Shown: positions 18,900 through 28,775, counted from the first letter of the stretch. The stretch: 64,000 nt of DNA from Mariprofundus sp. (GCA_021772775.1 JAJFLH010000034.1:62001-126000), one strand, 5' to 3'. A program made the numbers and translations. Notes: generated by a model not told the origin, from the sequence alone.

Positions 18900-21581
18900 A
18901 TGCTAATTCGCGACATTATGATTGCCCAACCCATACATGTCTCACCAGACACTTTGCTGAGTGAAGTTGTGGAAACCATGGCAAGCAAAAGGATCGGCTT
19001 CATGGTGGTTGCAAATCAAGGCAAAGCAGTCGGTGTATTGACCGAAGGTGACCTTGTCGCATTGGCTGCGTTACAAACGGATATGAAAAACAGTGTTGCG
19101 GCTAAACATATGCATTCGCCAGTATTCAGTGTTCAAGCTGATGCCAACATCTTTCACGCCTATGATGAATTGGTACTGCAAAAAATGCGCCATCTTGTCG
19201 TGGAAGATGAAGCAGGAGATCTGGCTGGTGTCGTTACAATGTCCAGTTTCATTGCCAATCTGGGTGTAGAACATTTTTCTGAACTGCAAACCATTGCCGA
19301 TATCCTGAATCCCATAGAAACAACCGTTTCACCCTGCACCCCTTTGATTGAAGCTATACAACTGATGAAAACATGTGGGCACGCCATGGTTGCGCTTGAT
19401 CGAGGAAAGCCTGCCGGTATTCTAACTTCGCGCGGCATCGTTCGGCTCTGCATGCAATCGCAAGAGCAATTGGCTTCCCTGACTGTAGCAGATGTCATGA
19501 GATCACCAGCTTGTATCAATCGAAAGGCATTTGTTCCCGAAGCATCGGGTTTGATGAAGCAACAAAACACACGACACCTGATTGCAATCGGTGATCATGA
19601 TGAATTCATGGGGCTTGTTACCATCAGTGATGTTGCCCAAAGCATGGAGGGGCGCTATGTCGAGTTCATGCGCACAGTCATGCGAGATATGGAGCATGAC
19701 CTGCTTGCCGTGGGTGGCCAAAACCGTGCCCTGTTCGAACGCAATCCTAATGCCGTCTTTTCTCTCGACATTGCAGGTGAGATCTCGCATGTCAATCCAG
19801 CTGGCATCTTATTGACAGGTTATGGTACCGACTCTCTACTTGGCAAACACATTAGCGAATTGTACGAGAATGACTGCAAAGATGAGGGAAACAAAGCATT
19901 TACATCTGCGATTCAAGGTGAAGCACAGAGCGTTCATATACGCATGCATGGCAGTGGTCACAGCATCATTCATGTGTTTATGAGCTTTGTTCCTATCACT
20001 GTGGAAGGTTCTATCTCAGGCGTTTATTCAGTTGCTTTCGACATCACAGAGCGCGTTTTGGCTGAAGTACGTCTGCACAAGTTATCACAGGCTCTACAGC
20101 AGGCTGGAGAGCCAATAGCCATCAGTGATTCCCATGGCATTATCGAATTTGCTAACAAGAAAATGCATCATCTCTTCAATTACGAGAGTGGCGCGCTTGT
20201 AAATATGAAACTGAGCATGCTGGAACAAAAGTGTGATGGGCTCAGCAAGTATAAGGAGCTGGTCTGGCCGTCCATTGCAGAAGGTGTACCGTATAAAGGT
20301 GAATTTATGCACCAGACCAAGTCCGGAGATACGCTTGATTTACGTCTCTCTTGCGCTCCGGTACATGTGCCAGGAGCAGAGCGCATCGACTACTTTGTAA
20401 ATATCTATGAAGATATGACATTACGCCGAGACGCTGAGCAGAATGCCCTGCAAGCACAAAAACTGGAAACGATTGGAACACTAGCCGGCGGTATTGCACA
20501 TGATTTCAATAATTATCTAGGAGCGGTTAGCGGTTCTCTATATTTAATCAAACGCGAAGCTGCAGACATGCCACATACAGTAGAACGATTGAATAAACTC
20601 GAAGCGCTTACCGACCGCGCAGCTTCACTAGTTTCCCAGCTTTTGACTTTTTCGCGGAAAGACAAACCGATCAAAGAGGTGATTTCCTTCTCAGGCGTGA
20701 TCGAAGAGACAATTGAGTTAAGCCAATTGCTGGTGCCTAAAAATGTAGTTGTACATAATCAGATTGGCAAACACGTCTATGTCGATGGCAATGCAGGACA
20801 ACTTCAACAGGTACTATTAAATCTGATGAGTAATGCCTGCGATGCGAGTAAAGATTCAAATAACCCTCAGGTGACAGTGAACCTATCCACCATTGAAATC
20901 GACTCTGAATTGGCTCATCGAAACGGAGTGAAAGAGGGTGAGCGCTATGCATTGTTGAGCGTAACAGATAACGGACGTGGCATTGATGAGGGAATCCGAG
21001 AAGTTATTTTCGATCCTTTTTTTACAACCAAAGATGTAGGAGAAGGCACAGGCATGGGGCTAGCAATGGTCTATGGTGCTGTACAAAGTCACCTGGGGTG
21101 GATTGATTCCTCCCCTAACACGGGGACCGGAACAGAATTTAAAGTATACCTCCCGATTGCAAGAAAACCTGAGGCACAACTGTTATCATCCCTGAATGAG
21201 AGTGCCCCCACTCTTTTGCTGGTTGATGATGAACCCATGATGTTAGTGATCGGGACTGAGGTTCTAGAATCGCTTGGCTATCAAACTATTGCATGTGATA
21301 ATGGTGAAGATGCCGTAAATCTGTTTCGGGAGCAGCCGGATCATTTTTCCGCAGTTGTGCTGGATGTTATGATGCCACGCCAAAATGGCCCCGAGACGGC
21401 GTTAGCCCTTCGCAAAATCAGAGCTAACCTACCCATACTATTTGCCACCGGTTACGATCATCATGCGGTTTCCAAAGAACTACTGGCTCAACCTGGGATT
21501 AGCCTGATTAAAAAGCCGTGGAAGCCGGAGTTTTTGGAGTCGACTCTGCAATCCCTGCTTGGAGGCTACGGCGAATCATAA
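18900..21581 (+). CDS. cytosolic hybrid histidine kinase: CBS x4, PAS x2, kinase, receiver
   Basis: An 893-residue kinase with no membrane segment. Four CBS repeats in two pairs (about 1-120 and 130-255) should bind adenine nucleotides. Two PAS domains follow (about 270-385 and 395-510). The HisKA domain has the phosphoacceptor in [13 protein letters not shown] (His534), and the ATPase has N, G1 and G2 boxes ([25 protein letters not shown]). The C-terminal receiver carries the phospho-Asp at 822 (VVLDVMMP). The HDFNN H-box is typical of kinases that return phosphate to their own receiver. No partner regulator is adjacent. A CBS front end suggests sensing of energy charge. Confidence 0.9.
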   Translation: MLIRDIMIAQPIHVSPDTLLSEVVETMASKRIGFMVVANQGKAVGVLTEGDLVALAALQTDMKNSVAAKHMHSPVFSVQADANIFHAYDELVLQKMRHLVVEDEAGDLAGVVTMSSFIANLGVEHFSELQTIADILNPIETTVSPCTPLIEAIQLMKTCGHAMVALDRGKPAGILTSRGIVRLCMQSQEQLASLTVADVMRSPACINRKAFVPEASGLMKQQNTRHLIAIGDHDEFMGLVTISDVAQSMEGRYVEFMRTVMRDMEHDLLAVGGQNRALFERNPNAVFSLDIAGEISHVNPAGILLTGYGTDSLLGKHISELYENDCKDEGNKAFTSAIQGEAQSVHIRMHGSGHSIIHVFMSFVPITVEGSISGVYSVAFDITERVLAEVRLHKLSQALQQAGEPIAISDSHGIIEFANKKMHHLFNYESGALVNMKLSMLEQKCDGLSKYKELVWPSIAEGVPYKGEFMHQTKSGDTLDLRLSCAPVHVPGAERIDYFVNIYEDMTLRRDAEQNALQAQKLETIGTLAGGIAHDFNNYLGAVSGSLYLIKREAADMPHTVERLNKLEALTDRAASLVSQLLTFSRKDKPIKEVISFSGVIEETIELSQLLVPKNVVVHNQIGKHVYVDGNAGQLQQVLLNLMSNACDASKDSNNPQVTVNLSTIEIDSELAHRNGVKEGERYALLSVTDNGRGIDEGIREVIFDPFFTTKDVGEGTGMGLAMVYGAVQSHLGWIDSSPNTGTGTEFKVYLPIARKPEAQLLSSLNESAPTLLLVDDEPMMLVIGTEVLESLGYQTIACDNGEDAVNLFREQPDHFSAVVLDVMMPRQNGPETALALRKIRANLPILFATGYDHHAVSKELLAQPGISLIKKPWKPEFLESTLQSLLGGYGES

Positions 21582-21820
21582 AATCATTCATAATATTTGC
21601 TCTCCCTTGTACATATGTGCGCCCTTTCTGTTGCTCGATATATAAAGCCACCGACCACCACCATTGCAACTCACTACTGCGATTCATCTGAGCTGGCTGT
21701 GCATCGGATGCATTTTGACCTATAGAGTAAAAGATCAACTTCTACAGTTTGATATCCCGATATTGAAGGATGCACTGGATAAGCAGCTAACATCACCTCA
21801 CAGCACCCAACATTTACATC

Positions 21821-22063
21821 TCATGATCTGTTGCTTCTCATTTGATGCCATAGAGACCGCACCCTTGCTTTGATCGCCTCATAAAATGGTCGTCCAAGTA
21901 GTAATAAACTAAGTGCAAAACATATCTCTGCGGCAACCAACAGAGATGTTGTTACCACAGCAATTGTTTCAAGGTCGCCATCCAAAACGAAAGGGACAAC
22001 AAAAACCAACAGCCACAATGTCCAGGAGAGCCAAAACAGTAACAAACCTAATCTACGCTTCAT
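21821..22063 (-). CDS. small two-helix membrane protein
   Basis: An 80-residue protein with two hydrophobic helices (about 5-26 and 38-60) joined by a short loop and ending in a basic tail. It resembles the short stand-alone 'transporter suffix' proteins: MKRRLG start, Trp/Phe-rich first helix ending in VPF, and a second helix starting with Thr/Ala. No function is known for these. Downstream in the same direction there is no close gene; the stretch 21582-21820 shows nothing I recognise. Confidence 0.6.
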   Translation of the reverse strand: MKRRLGLLLFWLSWTLWLLVFVVPFVLDGDLETIAVVTTSLLVAAEICFALSLLLLGRPFYEAIKARVRSLWHQMRSNRS

Positions 22064-22099
22064 TTTTTAGTGCACTCTGCTTTGTTCAACGGCGACCTG

Positions 22100-23566
22100 T
22101 TAATCGCATAGTTCAGTGTCAGGACACCAAATAGAATATCTCGATTTTCCTGCTTGTTTGGCTTGATACATCGATTTGTCCGCAAGCTTCAGCAAAGAAT
22201 CTGCATCTTCGGCATGAGCAGGATAGAGGCTAACACCAATGCTTGCAGATACACCCGCCTGTTCATTATCAATCGGAACAGCCCGCTGAATGCACTCCAG
22301 CACTTTATCAAGCAGCGGAGGCAAACAGGATTCATTAGCCAGATCCCCAAATAGCAGCACAAATTCATCGCCGCCAATGCGAGCAACAGTATCTTCACCA
22401 CGCACCAGAGTTCCCAAACGATGGGATATCACGCACAACACCTCATCACCGGCATCATGGCCTAATGTATCATTCACCGCTTTAAAGCCATCCAGATCGA
22501 GAAAACATACCGCTAACAACTTATCAGTACGTTTGCTGTGCAATATTGATTGTTCCAGCCTGTCATTCAACAGACGGCGGTTTGGCAGACCTGTTAAAGT
22601 ATCATGATTGGCTTCCAGCTCTAAACCATGTTGGCGCTCAACCAGTTGAGATACCGATGACAACACACCTGCGTAATTATCGACTTTCCCCTCTTCACCC
22701 CGGATTGCCGATAATGTTAGCCAAGCTACTTCTCTTTCAGCACTTATCCCCTGCCCAAAAATCTCTCCTGACCAATGCCCCTGTTCACCAGCCAGTTGCC
22801 AAATATCACTGACAACATCTTGAGCAAAGAGTTGCGGTTTCAGGCTCTGGAAATGCTGGCCGATAATCTGATCATACTGGCTATCAACATAGGTGCAAAA
22901 AGCTGGATTGGCATCAATAAGCAGACCAGCAGGATCGGTTACAAAAATTGCTTCAAAGGTACTGTCGATCACATTTTTAGATAAGATGAGTTTATGTTCA
23001 ATACGCTGACGTCGGGCAGTTTCCCGCATTAGCTCAAGCGTTTGTGATGACAGCGAATCATACATTTTAAGGACTGTTTCAATAAGCGCTGTCATGGCAC
23101 CACTCATGGCGTGGCTGGCATGATCTTTTGCATGTTTCAAATCCATACCCTGCTCTATACCTAGCACAATCTGAGCCATTCGACGATCCGTATCGAGAAT
23201 ATGGAATGCAAGCCAATGTGTCAGAAATGACAACACTTTTTCACTGACCTCTTCATCGCGCAAGGTATGGCGCTCCTGCTTCACTATTTCGACTTCATCG
23301 ACAAAACTCTGATGCGTCTGTGCATGCTCAGCAGTCATCTCATCAGCAGGCAAATACTTATTCCAAAGCGCCTCTTCTGTTGTAAAATGGTAGATCGTAT
23401 AATCACTCAGTTCATCAAGCAGCTGATTAATTGCCACATCATCCAGGTTGTTCGCCAACTGATAGGCAAGCCGATTAATGATCTCCACCAGTTTTTGATG
23501 CTGCTCATCAACAACGGCTAATCCCGTCTCAAAATTCACATTCCATGGGAAAATTTCGGAAACCAT
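22100..23566 (-). CDS. diguanylate cyclase with hemerythrin and PAS sensor domains
   Basis: The N-terminal bacteriohemerythrin domain (about 1-140) has the diiron pattern: H in DEQHQKL, HFTTEE, HAQTH and a final HILDTD. A PAS domain lies at about 190-310. The GGDEF domain covers 325-480 and has an intact active site, IGGDEFVLL, with an RGED inhibitory site exactly five residues upstream, so the enzyme should make c-di-GMP and be product-inhibited. Hemerythrin-GGDEF proteins respond to oxygen or redox state of the diiron site in other bacteria. The start has a GGGAGGG ribosome site. It stands alone. Confidence 0.92.
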   Translation of the reverse strand: MVSEIFPWNVNFETGLAVVDEQHQKLVEIINRLAYQLANNLDDVAINQLLDELSDYTIYHFTTEEALWNKYLPADEMTAEHAQTHQSFVDEVEIVKQERHTLRDEEVSEKVLSFLTHWLAFHILDTDRRMAQIVLGIEQGMDLKHAKDHASHAMSGAMTALIETVLKMYDSLSSQTLELMRETARRQRIEHKLILSKNVIDSTFEAIFVTDPAGLLIDANPAFCTYVDSQYDQIIGQHFQSLKPQLFAQDVVSDIWQLAGEQGHWSGEIFGQGISAEREVAWLTLSAIRGEEGKVDNYAGVLSSVSQLVERQHGLELEANHDTLTGLPNRRLLNDRLEQSILHSKRTDKLLAVCFLDLDGFKAVNDTLGHDAGDEVLCVISHRLGTLVRGEDTVARIGGDEFVLLFGDLANESCLPPLLDKVLECIQRAVPIDNEQAGVSASIGVSLYPAHAEDADSLLKLADKSMYQAKQAGKSRYSIWCPDTELCD

Positions 23567-23847
23567 ATTCCAGTAGCCCTCCCGCCAATGGATTTCAGAC
23601 TAATTTCTACCAGTCAAAAACTATCGTATGATACCTAAAAACAGCTAATCAAGCCACCAAAATTCATTACATGCGAAAGCATCGACAAGATTCATTTAAA
23701 GAGATGTGGATTAAATACATCCAGCACTAAATCAGTATAAAGAAGCAAAAACATCGTTTTACTTTTACTTACAAACCGCTCCTTACATTCTCAGTTTGAG
23801 AGACCATCAGTGACCTGCGCGAAAGTGCCTAATGAATCAGCGATGCC

Positions 23848-25014
23848 TTAAATGACTTCATGCCCTGAATGGAAAAGCACCGTATTGGTCCGACAGTCCA
23901 ACCCCTCCAGCGGCAGTAGTGTTTCATAGGCAGCTACCTTCTCTCTCTTCGCCGAAGTCTCAGGATGTTTGGCAATCAGGAAGGAGCAGATATCACAATA
24001 CTCTTCGATGGAAATATCATAAGTACCAATACGCCGACCCAAAGCGATGATCTCCTCTTTATCCGCACCAATCAGCGGCGGTAACAGAGGCAGATCAGAA
24101 GCATCATAAATCGCATGAATATTGGCCAACGTCTGACTGGCAACCTGACCTAAGGAGTCTCCAGTCACCAGTGCCTGTCCATGCTCTTCGCGCGCAATAA
24201 GTGCTGCCGAGCGAATCATCTGACGTTTATAAATAATCATACGATATTCAGATGGCACATGTGCAATGGCGTGACGCTGAAACTCTTCCAGATCAATCAT
24301 ATAGAGTTTGACACGGCCCTGATAACGGGAAAGCTGAGCAGCCAGATCTTTAATCTTAGCAAAGTCGCGATTGATGGTGCTGTTATAGAGATGCACCAAC
24401 ACTACCTCCATACCGCGTTTCATCATCGTATAAGCAGCTACCGGTGAATCAATACCACCGGAGAAGAGCACAACACCTTTGCCTGACGTACCAACCGGCA
24501 GGCCACCGATACCCTGGATTTTACGGGTATAAATATAAACAGACTTGGCGCCGACTTCGACACGTACATCAATCTCAGGTGCATCAAGGTTTACAGCCAG
24601 TTCAAGTTTGGTTTTAAGATAACCACCCACTTCAAAGTTCAACTCAGGTGAAGTGATAGGAAAACCTTTATTACTGCGCCGGCTGGTCACACGAAACGGT
24701 CTACCCGCCACATTATCGCCAAAATCTTCCAACACAGCAGCTTTAGCAGCCTTCTGTATTGCCGAGAGATCCGGTTCACACTCATGCACCACTGAGAAGT
24801 TACGAATCCCCGGCAGCAGCGCTAAGAGATCCAGCAATTCGTCGGTAACCTCTTCAACATCAGCTGTCATGCGCCCATGTTCACGGTAAAAGCCATTCGG
24901 CTTTAACACCGGCTTGATCACCCGCTTAATATTTTGCGCCATCTTGCGCTCGAACGTGGATCGGTTTTTGCCTTTTAAGGACAACTCACCAAAATGAAAT
25001 AATATCTTAGCCAT
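23848..25014 (-). CDS. thiI: tRNA 4-thiouridine synthase ThiI (no rhodanese domain)
   Basis: ThiI adenylates U8 of tRNA so that sulfur can be inserted to give s4U. The N-terminal ferredoxin-like region and THUMP domain (about 60-165) bind tRNA. The PP-loop motif FSGGIDSP near residue 182 binds ATP, and VTGDSLGQVASQTL is the conserved adenylation-domain segment. At about 388 residues it lacks the C-terminal rhodanese domain of E. coli ThiI, so sulfur transfer must use another route. Start 25014 is preferred; a GTG two codons upstream is possible. Confidence 0.92.
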   Translation of the reverse strand: MAKILFHFGELSLKGKNRSTFERKMAQNIKRVIKPVLKPNGFYREHGRMTADVEEVTDELLDLLALLPGIRNFSVVHECEPDLSAIQKAAKAAVLEDFGDNVAGRPFRVTSRRSNKGFPITSPELNFEVGGYLKTKLELAVNLDAPEIDVRVEVGAKSVYIYTRKIQGIGGLPVGTSGKGVVLFSGGIDSPVAAYTMMKRGMEVVLVHLYNSTINRDFAKIKDLAAQLSRYQGRVKLYMIDLEEFQRHAIAHVPSEYRMIIYKRQMIRSAALIAREEHGQALVTGDSLGQVASQTLANIHAIYDASDLPLLPPLIGADKEEIIALGRRIGTYDISIEEYCDICSFLIAKHPETSAKREKVAAYETLLPLEGLDCRTNTVLFHSGHEVI

Positions 25015-25100
25015 AACCACGCAACCTAATTACTTAAATCAGAAGTTACAGTGATTAATACATTTACCTTAATGTGAACATACACAGACATAATCATTAG

Positions 25101-25176
25101 CCACAGATAAATGCAGATGGAAAACAGTTCAAAAGATAAAATCTATATAGGTTTTATCTGTGTAAATCTGCATCCA
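25101..25176. repeat. inverted-repeat element with tandem CAGAT arms
   Basis: The left arm has CACAGATAAATGCAGATGG. The right arm, read on the other strand, has GGATGCAGATTTACACAGAT. Each arm thus holds two spaced CAGAT units and the arms face each other around about 35 bp of A/T-rich sequence. Dispersed elements with such CACAGAT/GCAGAT arms are known between genes in several bacterial groups. It fills most of the gap between thiI and uup. Confidence 0.6.
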
Positions 25177-25227
25177 CAAGATGCACCGCGCTTGCGAGAG
25201 AGAGGAGATCTATGGCAAAAATTAAGC

Positions 25228-27147
25228 TTATGTATCCAGCGATTCCTGCTTGGCTTCGATCTCTTCCCAGCGCTCATATGAGCTTTCAAGTTTGAATTCT
25301 ATCTCGCTTAAGCGTGACTGATCAGCCTGAAAGGCTTCGGGGTTAGCGGTGAAATAATCAGATTCACAGAAGCGGGCTTCAATCGCAGCCTTCTCTTCTT
25401 CCATCGATTCAATTTCTAGTGGTAAAGAGTCGAGTTCTGACTGCTCTTTGTAACTCAGCTTGGTCTTTTTCTTTTCCGCTTTGGGCGCTGCAGCGACTAC
25501 CTTTTGTGGTTTCGCCGCTTTACGTTCTATCTCCTGCTCTTCCAAACGCCGCGTTTTCCAAGCCAGATAATCGGAATAACCACCTTCGATTGGGGTGATT
25601 TGACCATCACCTTCAAAGGCCAATACACGAGATGCCACTCGATCCATAAAAGCACGGTCATGGGAAACTACAATCACAGTGCCGTCATACTTGGCCAGTG
25701 CCTGTTCAAGCACAGTCAGTGTACCGATATCCAAATCATTGGTCGGTTCATCCAGCACCAGCAGGTTAGCAGGTTCCAGCAGTAGCTTAGCCAGCATGAG
25801 GCGACCACGTTCACCACCCGAGAGCGCTTTCACCGGTGTATTCAACCGCTCTTTATCAAACAAGAAATCTTGCATATAGGAAACAATATGACGTGGTTCT
25901 TTACCACCAATATGTACAAAATTACCACCCTGTGGTAATAGAACTTCTTTCAATTTTAATTTCTCATCCAGCTCTCGCATCTGAGTAAGGAACGCCGGCA
26001 CCAATCGCGCACCGTGACGCACCCGCCCACCATCAGCCGTCATCTCATCCAGCATCATCTTCAATAGCGTGGTTTTACCAATACCATTGGCACCGACAAA
26101 ACCAACCCGGTCACCCGACATGATTTTGTGACTGAACGATTTGCAAATCACTGTATCACCAAAGCGGTGTGAGAGCTCAACCGTTTCGATCAGCATTTTA
26201 CCTACTTTGACACCAGATGAGACACGCAGCTCCACATCATCACTGCGTAAACGCCGGCCAGCACGTTGCTTGCGAAGCTCTTCTAAACCACGCACACGCC
26301 CTTCATTGCGCGTACGACGTGCTGGTATGCCCTGCCTGATCCAACGCTCTTCACCAGCCAGCATTTGATCAAACTTGCGATTTTGTGACTCTTCCACGGC
26401 CAGCATCTCCGCCTTCTTATCCAGATATTCAGCATAGGAGTATCGAAAATGGGTCAGATGCCCGCGATCCAGCTCAATAATCTCTTCAGCTACTGCATCG
26501 AGAAAATACCTGTCATGCGTGATAAATATGACCGACCCTGGAAATGCCGCAACAAAATCCTCTAACCACTCAATCGATTCAATATCAAGATGGTTGGTTG
26601 GCTCATCAAGCAGTAACACATCCGGTTCTGCCACCACGGCACGCGCCACAGCTACGCGCCGCAACCAACCACCGGAGAGTTCACCCACATCACGATCTGG
26701 GTCCAGATCCAATTTTGTAATCGCCGTTTCAATACGATTATGGAACTGCCATGCACCTAATCGATCCAGTTCGGACTGTAATTCGTCAATCTTTTTCAGT
26801 GCCCTCTCAGAGCTATCTGTCTCCAGAGCGTGCAGAGCATTGTGATAATCTTCCAAAGTCTGAGCTACTGTACCAAGACCTTCTGCCACGACATGAAACA
26901 CCGACTGACCCGCATCAAAGTGCGGCGCTTGCGGCAAGTAAGCAACTGTAATGCCCGAGCGCAAAGTGACTTGCCCTGCATCACACTCCACTTCACCCGA
27001 CATAATTTTCAACAGGGTGGATTTACCCTCACCATTACGACCAATCAGGCCGATGCGTACTCCGCGCCCGATACTCAGGCAGACGCCATCTAACAGCACC
27101 TGTGGTCCGAAGGCTTTATCAATGTGGTTTAAGGTCATTACTGGCAT
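25228..27147 (-). CDS. uup: ABC-F family ATPase Uup
   Basis: A duplicated ABC ATPase of 639 residues without membrane segments. Walker A motifs are GRNGEGKST near residue 40 and GANGIGKTT near 355; signatures are LSGGWLRR and LSGGERGRL; both halves have LLLDEPTN or LVLDEPTND. The C-terminal 80 residues are a Glu/Lys-rich coiled coil starting TKLSYKEQSELDSLP, the DNA-binding extension typical of Uup. Uup acts on ribosomes and reduces precise excision of transposons. This is the second ABC-F protein of the window (the other is at 11342). Confidence 0.9.
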   Translation of the reverse strand: MPVMTLNHIDKAFGPQVLLDGVCLSIGRGVRIGLIGRNGEGKSTLLKIMSGEVECDAGQVTLRSGITVAYLPQAPHFDAGQSVFHVVAEGLGTVAQTLEDYHNALHALETDSSERALKKIDELQSELDRLGAWQFHNRIETAITKLDLDPDRDVGELSGGWLRRVAVARAVVAEPDVLLLDEPTNHLDIESIEWLEDFVAAFPGSVIFITHDRYFLDAVAEEIIELDRGHLTHFRYSYAEYLDKKAEMLAVEESQNRKFDQMLAGEERWIRQGIPARRTRNEGRVRGLEELRKQRAGRRLRSDDVELRVSSGVKVGKMLIETVELSHRFGDTVICKSFSHKIMSGDRVGFVGANGIGKTTLLKMMLDEMTADGGRVRHGARLVPAFLTQMRELDEKLKLKEVLLPQGGNFVHIGGKEPRHIVSYMQDFLFDKERLNTPVKALSGGERGRLMLAKLLLEPANLLVLDEPTNDLDIGTLTVLEQALAKYDGTVIVVSHDRAFMDRVASRVLAFEGDGQITPIEGGYSDYLAWKTRRLEEQEIERKAAKPQKVVAAAPKAEKKKTKLSYKEQSELDSLPLEIESMEEEKAAIEARFCESDYFTANPEAFQADQSRLSEIEFKLESSYERWEEIEAKQESLDT

Positions 27148-27164
27148 GCGCGTAGCCTAACCTC

Positions 27165-27330
27165 TAGGAACCTGTCGGACTATGGCAACTCGTAGCGAGC
27201 AGGTTGGGAAGTGAGTCAAAAATAGTATGATTTTGAGGAGCATAGTAGGACTATGTGACGATGAAGCAGGATGTTTCTGGCCGCTATCCCTGCCGCGCAG
27301 TAGATTTCGGCATAGTCTGACAGACTCCTA
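27165..27330. mobile_element. MITE-like element with 20-bp terminal inverted repeats
   Basis: The ends, 27165-27184 and 27311-27330, are inverted repeats matching at 17 of 20 positions, both starting TAGGA when read inward. The 166-bp interior has no reading frame but holds a small palindrome (CATAGT-AGG-ACTATG). It sits between uup and cpxP. No clear target duplication beyond a possible TA is seen. Confidence 0.65.
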
Positions 27331-27336
27331 CTGAAC

Positions 27337-27369
27337 AAAAAAACGCCCTACTTGTGTAGAGCGCTTTTA
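27337..27369 (-). terminator. Rho-independent terminator of cpxP
   Basis: On the minus strand AAAAGCGCTCTAC pairs imperfectly with GTAGGGCGTTTTT (two mismatches of 13) around a short loop, and the stem runs into seven T residues. The 3' end of cpxP is about 40 bp upstream. Confidence 0.75.
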
Positions 27370-27406
27370 TGGCATGGCTTAAACAGAGTGAAATCAGATC
27401 AATAGC

Positions 27407-27922
27407 TTAATCGCGATCACATCTTCTTTTACCATCGGGGCCGCCCTGACCTCTTTTACCACCTTTACGAAACTTCGATTTCATCTCACTGGCGGCTTTA
27501 CGCTGCTCCGGACTGAGTATGGCATGCACCTGACTCCTAATATCACTGCGCTGTATCACCATCTGTTTGACCAGTTCTGCTTTTTCATCGGCCAGCGTTG
27601 CTACCTGTTTGGCATAATCAGCCTGGCCTGGATCAAGTTTATGCATCGCATCACGATTCATTCGCATCGCCTCATGGATGCTCTTACCCGACTCACGACC
27701 ATCACTGTGAATGGCTTCAAATTGCTGCCGCTGCTGATCGGTCAAATTCAAGCGATCCGCCAATGCCGCCATACGCGACCCTCCATCCTGTGGCCCAGAA
27801 AAGGCATAGGCTGTGCTGGCTTGCGCTGAAAACAGCATTAGAACTGCGGCACAAAGCAGTAGTGTTAACGGCTTCTGCTCTTTGTTGGATAATCTCTTCT
27901 GTCTATATTGATCTCTCATCAT
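27407..27922 (-). CDS. cpxP: CpxP/Spy family periplasmic stress protein
   Basis: A 171-residue exported protein: the signal peptide hydrophobic core is at about 20-36 with cleavage after YAFS or nearby. The mature part is helical with two LTxxQ-type motifs, LNLTDQQRQQFEAI and LSPEQRKAASEM, the hallmark of CpxP/Spy/CnrX proteins. CpxP inhibits the CpxA sensor and binds misfolded periplasmic proteins; Spy is a chaperone. It is divergent from cpxRA, as in enterobacteria, which supports CpxP. The C-terminal tail is rich in Lys, Arg and Gly. Translation could begin at either of two adjacent ATGs. Confidence 0.85.
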   Translation of the reverse strand: MMRDQYRQKRLSNKEQKPLTLLLCAAVLMLFSAQASTAYAFSGPQDGGSRMAALADRLNLTDQQRQQFEAIHSDGRESGKSIHEAMRMNRDAMHKLDPGQADYAKQVATLADEKAELVKQMVIQRSDIRSQVHAILSPEQRKAASEMKSKFRKGGKRGQGGPDGKRRCDRD

Positions 27923-28002
27923 TGTCTCCTTAGATAATCACTACGCTTCTTTGGCGCATGGCAAATGCTAAAGATGAAGCTGCAATGTTGTTTCTCCACT
28001 GT

Positions 28003-28039
28003 GCAAATATCATGCAAATGAATGTAAAGAATATGTAAA
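28003..28039 (+). promoter_or_regulatory. CpxR operator: four phased G(C/T)AAA half-sites
   Basis: GCAAA at 28003 and 28014 and GTAAA at 28024 and 28035 are direct repeats spaced 11, 10 and 11 bp, so all face the same side of the helix. The last two form GTAAA-N6-GTAAA, within the accepted CpxR box GTAAA-N(4-8)-GTAAA. The site lies between divergent cpxP and cpxR and could control both. Confidence 0.7.
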
Positions 28040-28044
28040 AGCAG

Positions 28045-28063
28045 CCCCCCCCCCCTTCCCCCC
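28045..28063 (+). repeat. poly-C tract (C11-TT-C6) in the cpxR promoter
   Basis: Eleven C, two T and six C lie directly between the CpxR operator and a possible -10 (TATTCT, 28068-28073). The tract occupies the place of the -35 element and spacer. Long homopolymers of this kind are prone to slippage. Confidence 0.8.
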
Positions 28064-28089
28064 TAACTATTCTGTGGCAATATAAGCAC

Positions 28090-28773
28090 ATGCATGTATT
28101 ACTGATTGATGATGATATCGAACTGTGTGAGCTGATGGGGCGCTTTCTGAAATCCGAAGGTTTTGATATTTCGATGGCCTATGATGGCATTCGGGGTTTG
28201 AACATGGCTCTGAACAACGATGTTGATCTGGCTGTGGTAGATATCATGATGCCCGGCAAGAATGGCATGGATCTGCTCAGAGAGTTGCGCCAAAGCTCAA
28301 ACCTGCCTGTGATCATGTTAACGGCCCGTGGTGAAGAGATGGATCGTATCATCGGCCTGGAACTGGGAGCTGATGATTACATTCCCAAACCATGCAATCC
28401 CAGAGAGTTAGCAGCCAGAATAAGATCAGTGCTGCGCCGGACAGAACAGCAGCAATCTGTTTCACCTGAACAGCTCAATAAATTCGGCACACTTGAATGG
28501 CTACCGCAATCGCGCACCGTGTTGGATCAATCAAGCCCCATTGAACTGACGGCCACCGAATACAACATTCTGGCCGAACTGATGCAGCATGTTGGCAAAG
28601 TGGTAAGCAAACATGATCTGAGCCAAATCGCTCTGGGCAAACGTTACGGCCCATTTGATCGCACCCTTGATGTCCATATCGGACATCTGCGTAAAAAACT
28701 GCCTGAGACTCAGAATAGCCAGCCCCGCATCAAAACAGTGCGCAGTGTGGGCTGGCTGTTTATCGCCGAGTAG
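28090..28773 (+). CDS. cpxR: response regulator CpxR
   Basis: A 227-residue OmpR/PhoB-type regulator. The receiver has the acidic pocket at D7-D9, phospho-Asp 51 (VVDIMMPGKNG), the conserved Thr in MLTARGEE and Lys in YIPKPCNP; the winged-helix DNA-binding domain covers about 125-225 (DRTLDVHIGHLRKKL is the recognition region). Its place opposite a CpxP-type gene and 2 bp before a CpxA-type kinase gene supports the Cpx assignment. No clear ribosome site is seen before the ATG, which is close to the poly-C tract promoter. Confidence 0.9.
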   Translation: MHVLLIDDDIELCELMGRFLKSEGFDISMAYDGIRGLNMALNNDVDLAVVDIMMPGKNGMDLLRELRQSSNLPVIMLTARGEEMDRIIGLELGADDYIPKPCNPRELAARIRSVLRRTEQQQSVSPEQLNKFGTLEWLPQSRTVLDQSSPIELTATEYNILAELMQHVGKVVSKHDLSQIALGKRYGPFDRTLDVHIGHLRKKLPETQNSQPRIKTVRSVGWLFIAE

Positions 28774-28775
28774 TC

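Noticed and set aside
21664-21873. Small plus-strand frame of 69 codons
   Set aside because: It overlaps the more convincing membrane protein on the other strand and shows no ribosome site or known pattern.
28045-28063. Poly-C tract as a second C-rich-loop small RNA
   Set aside because: No flanking stem or terminator is present; it lies inside a promoter region instead.
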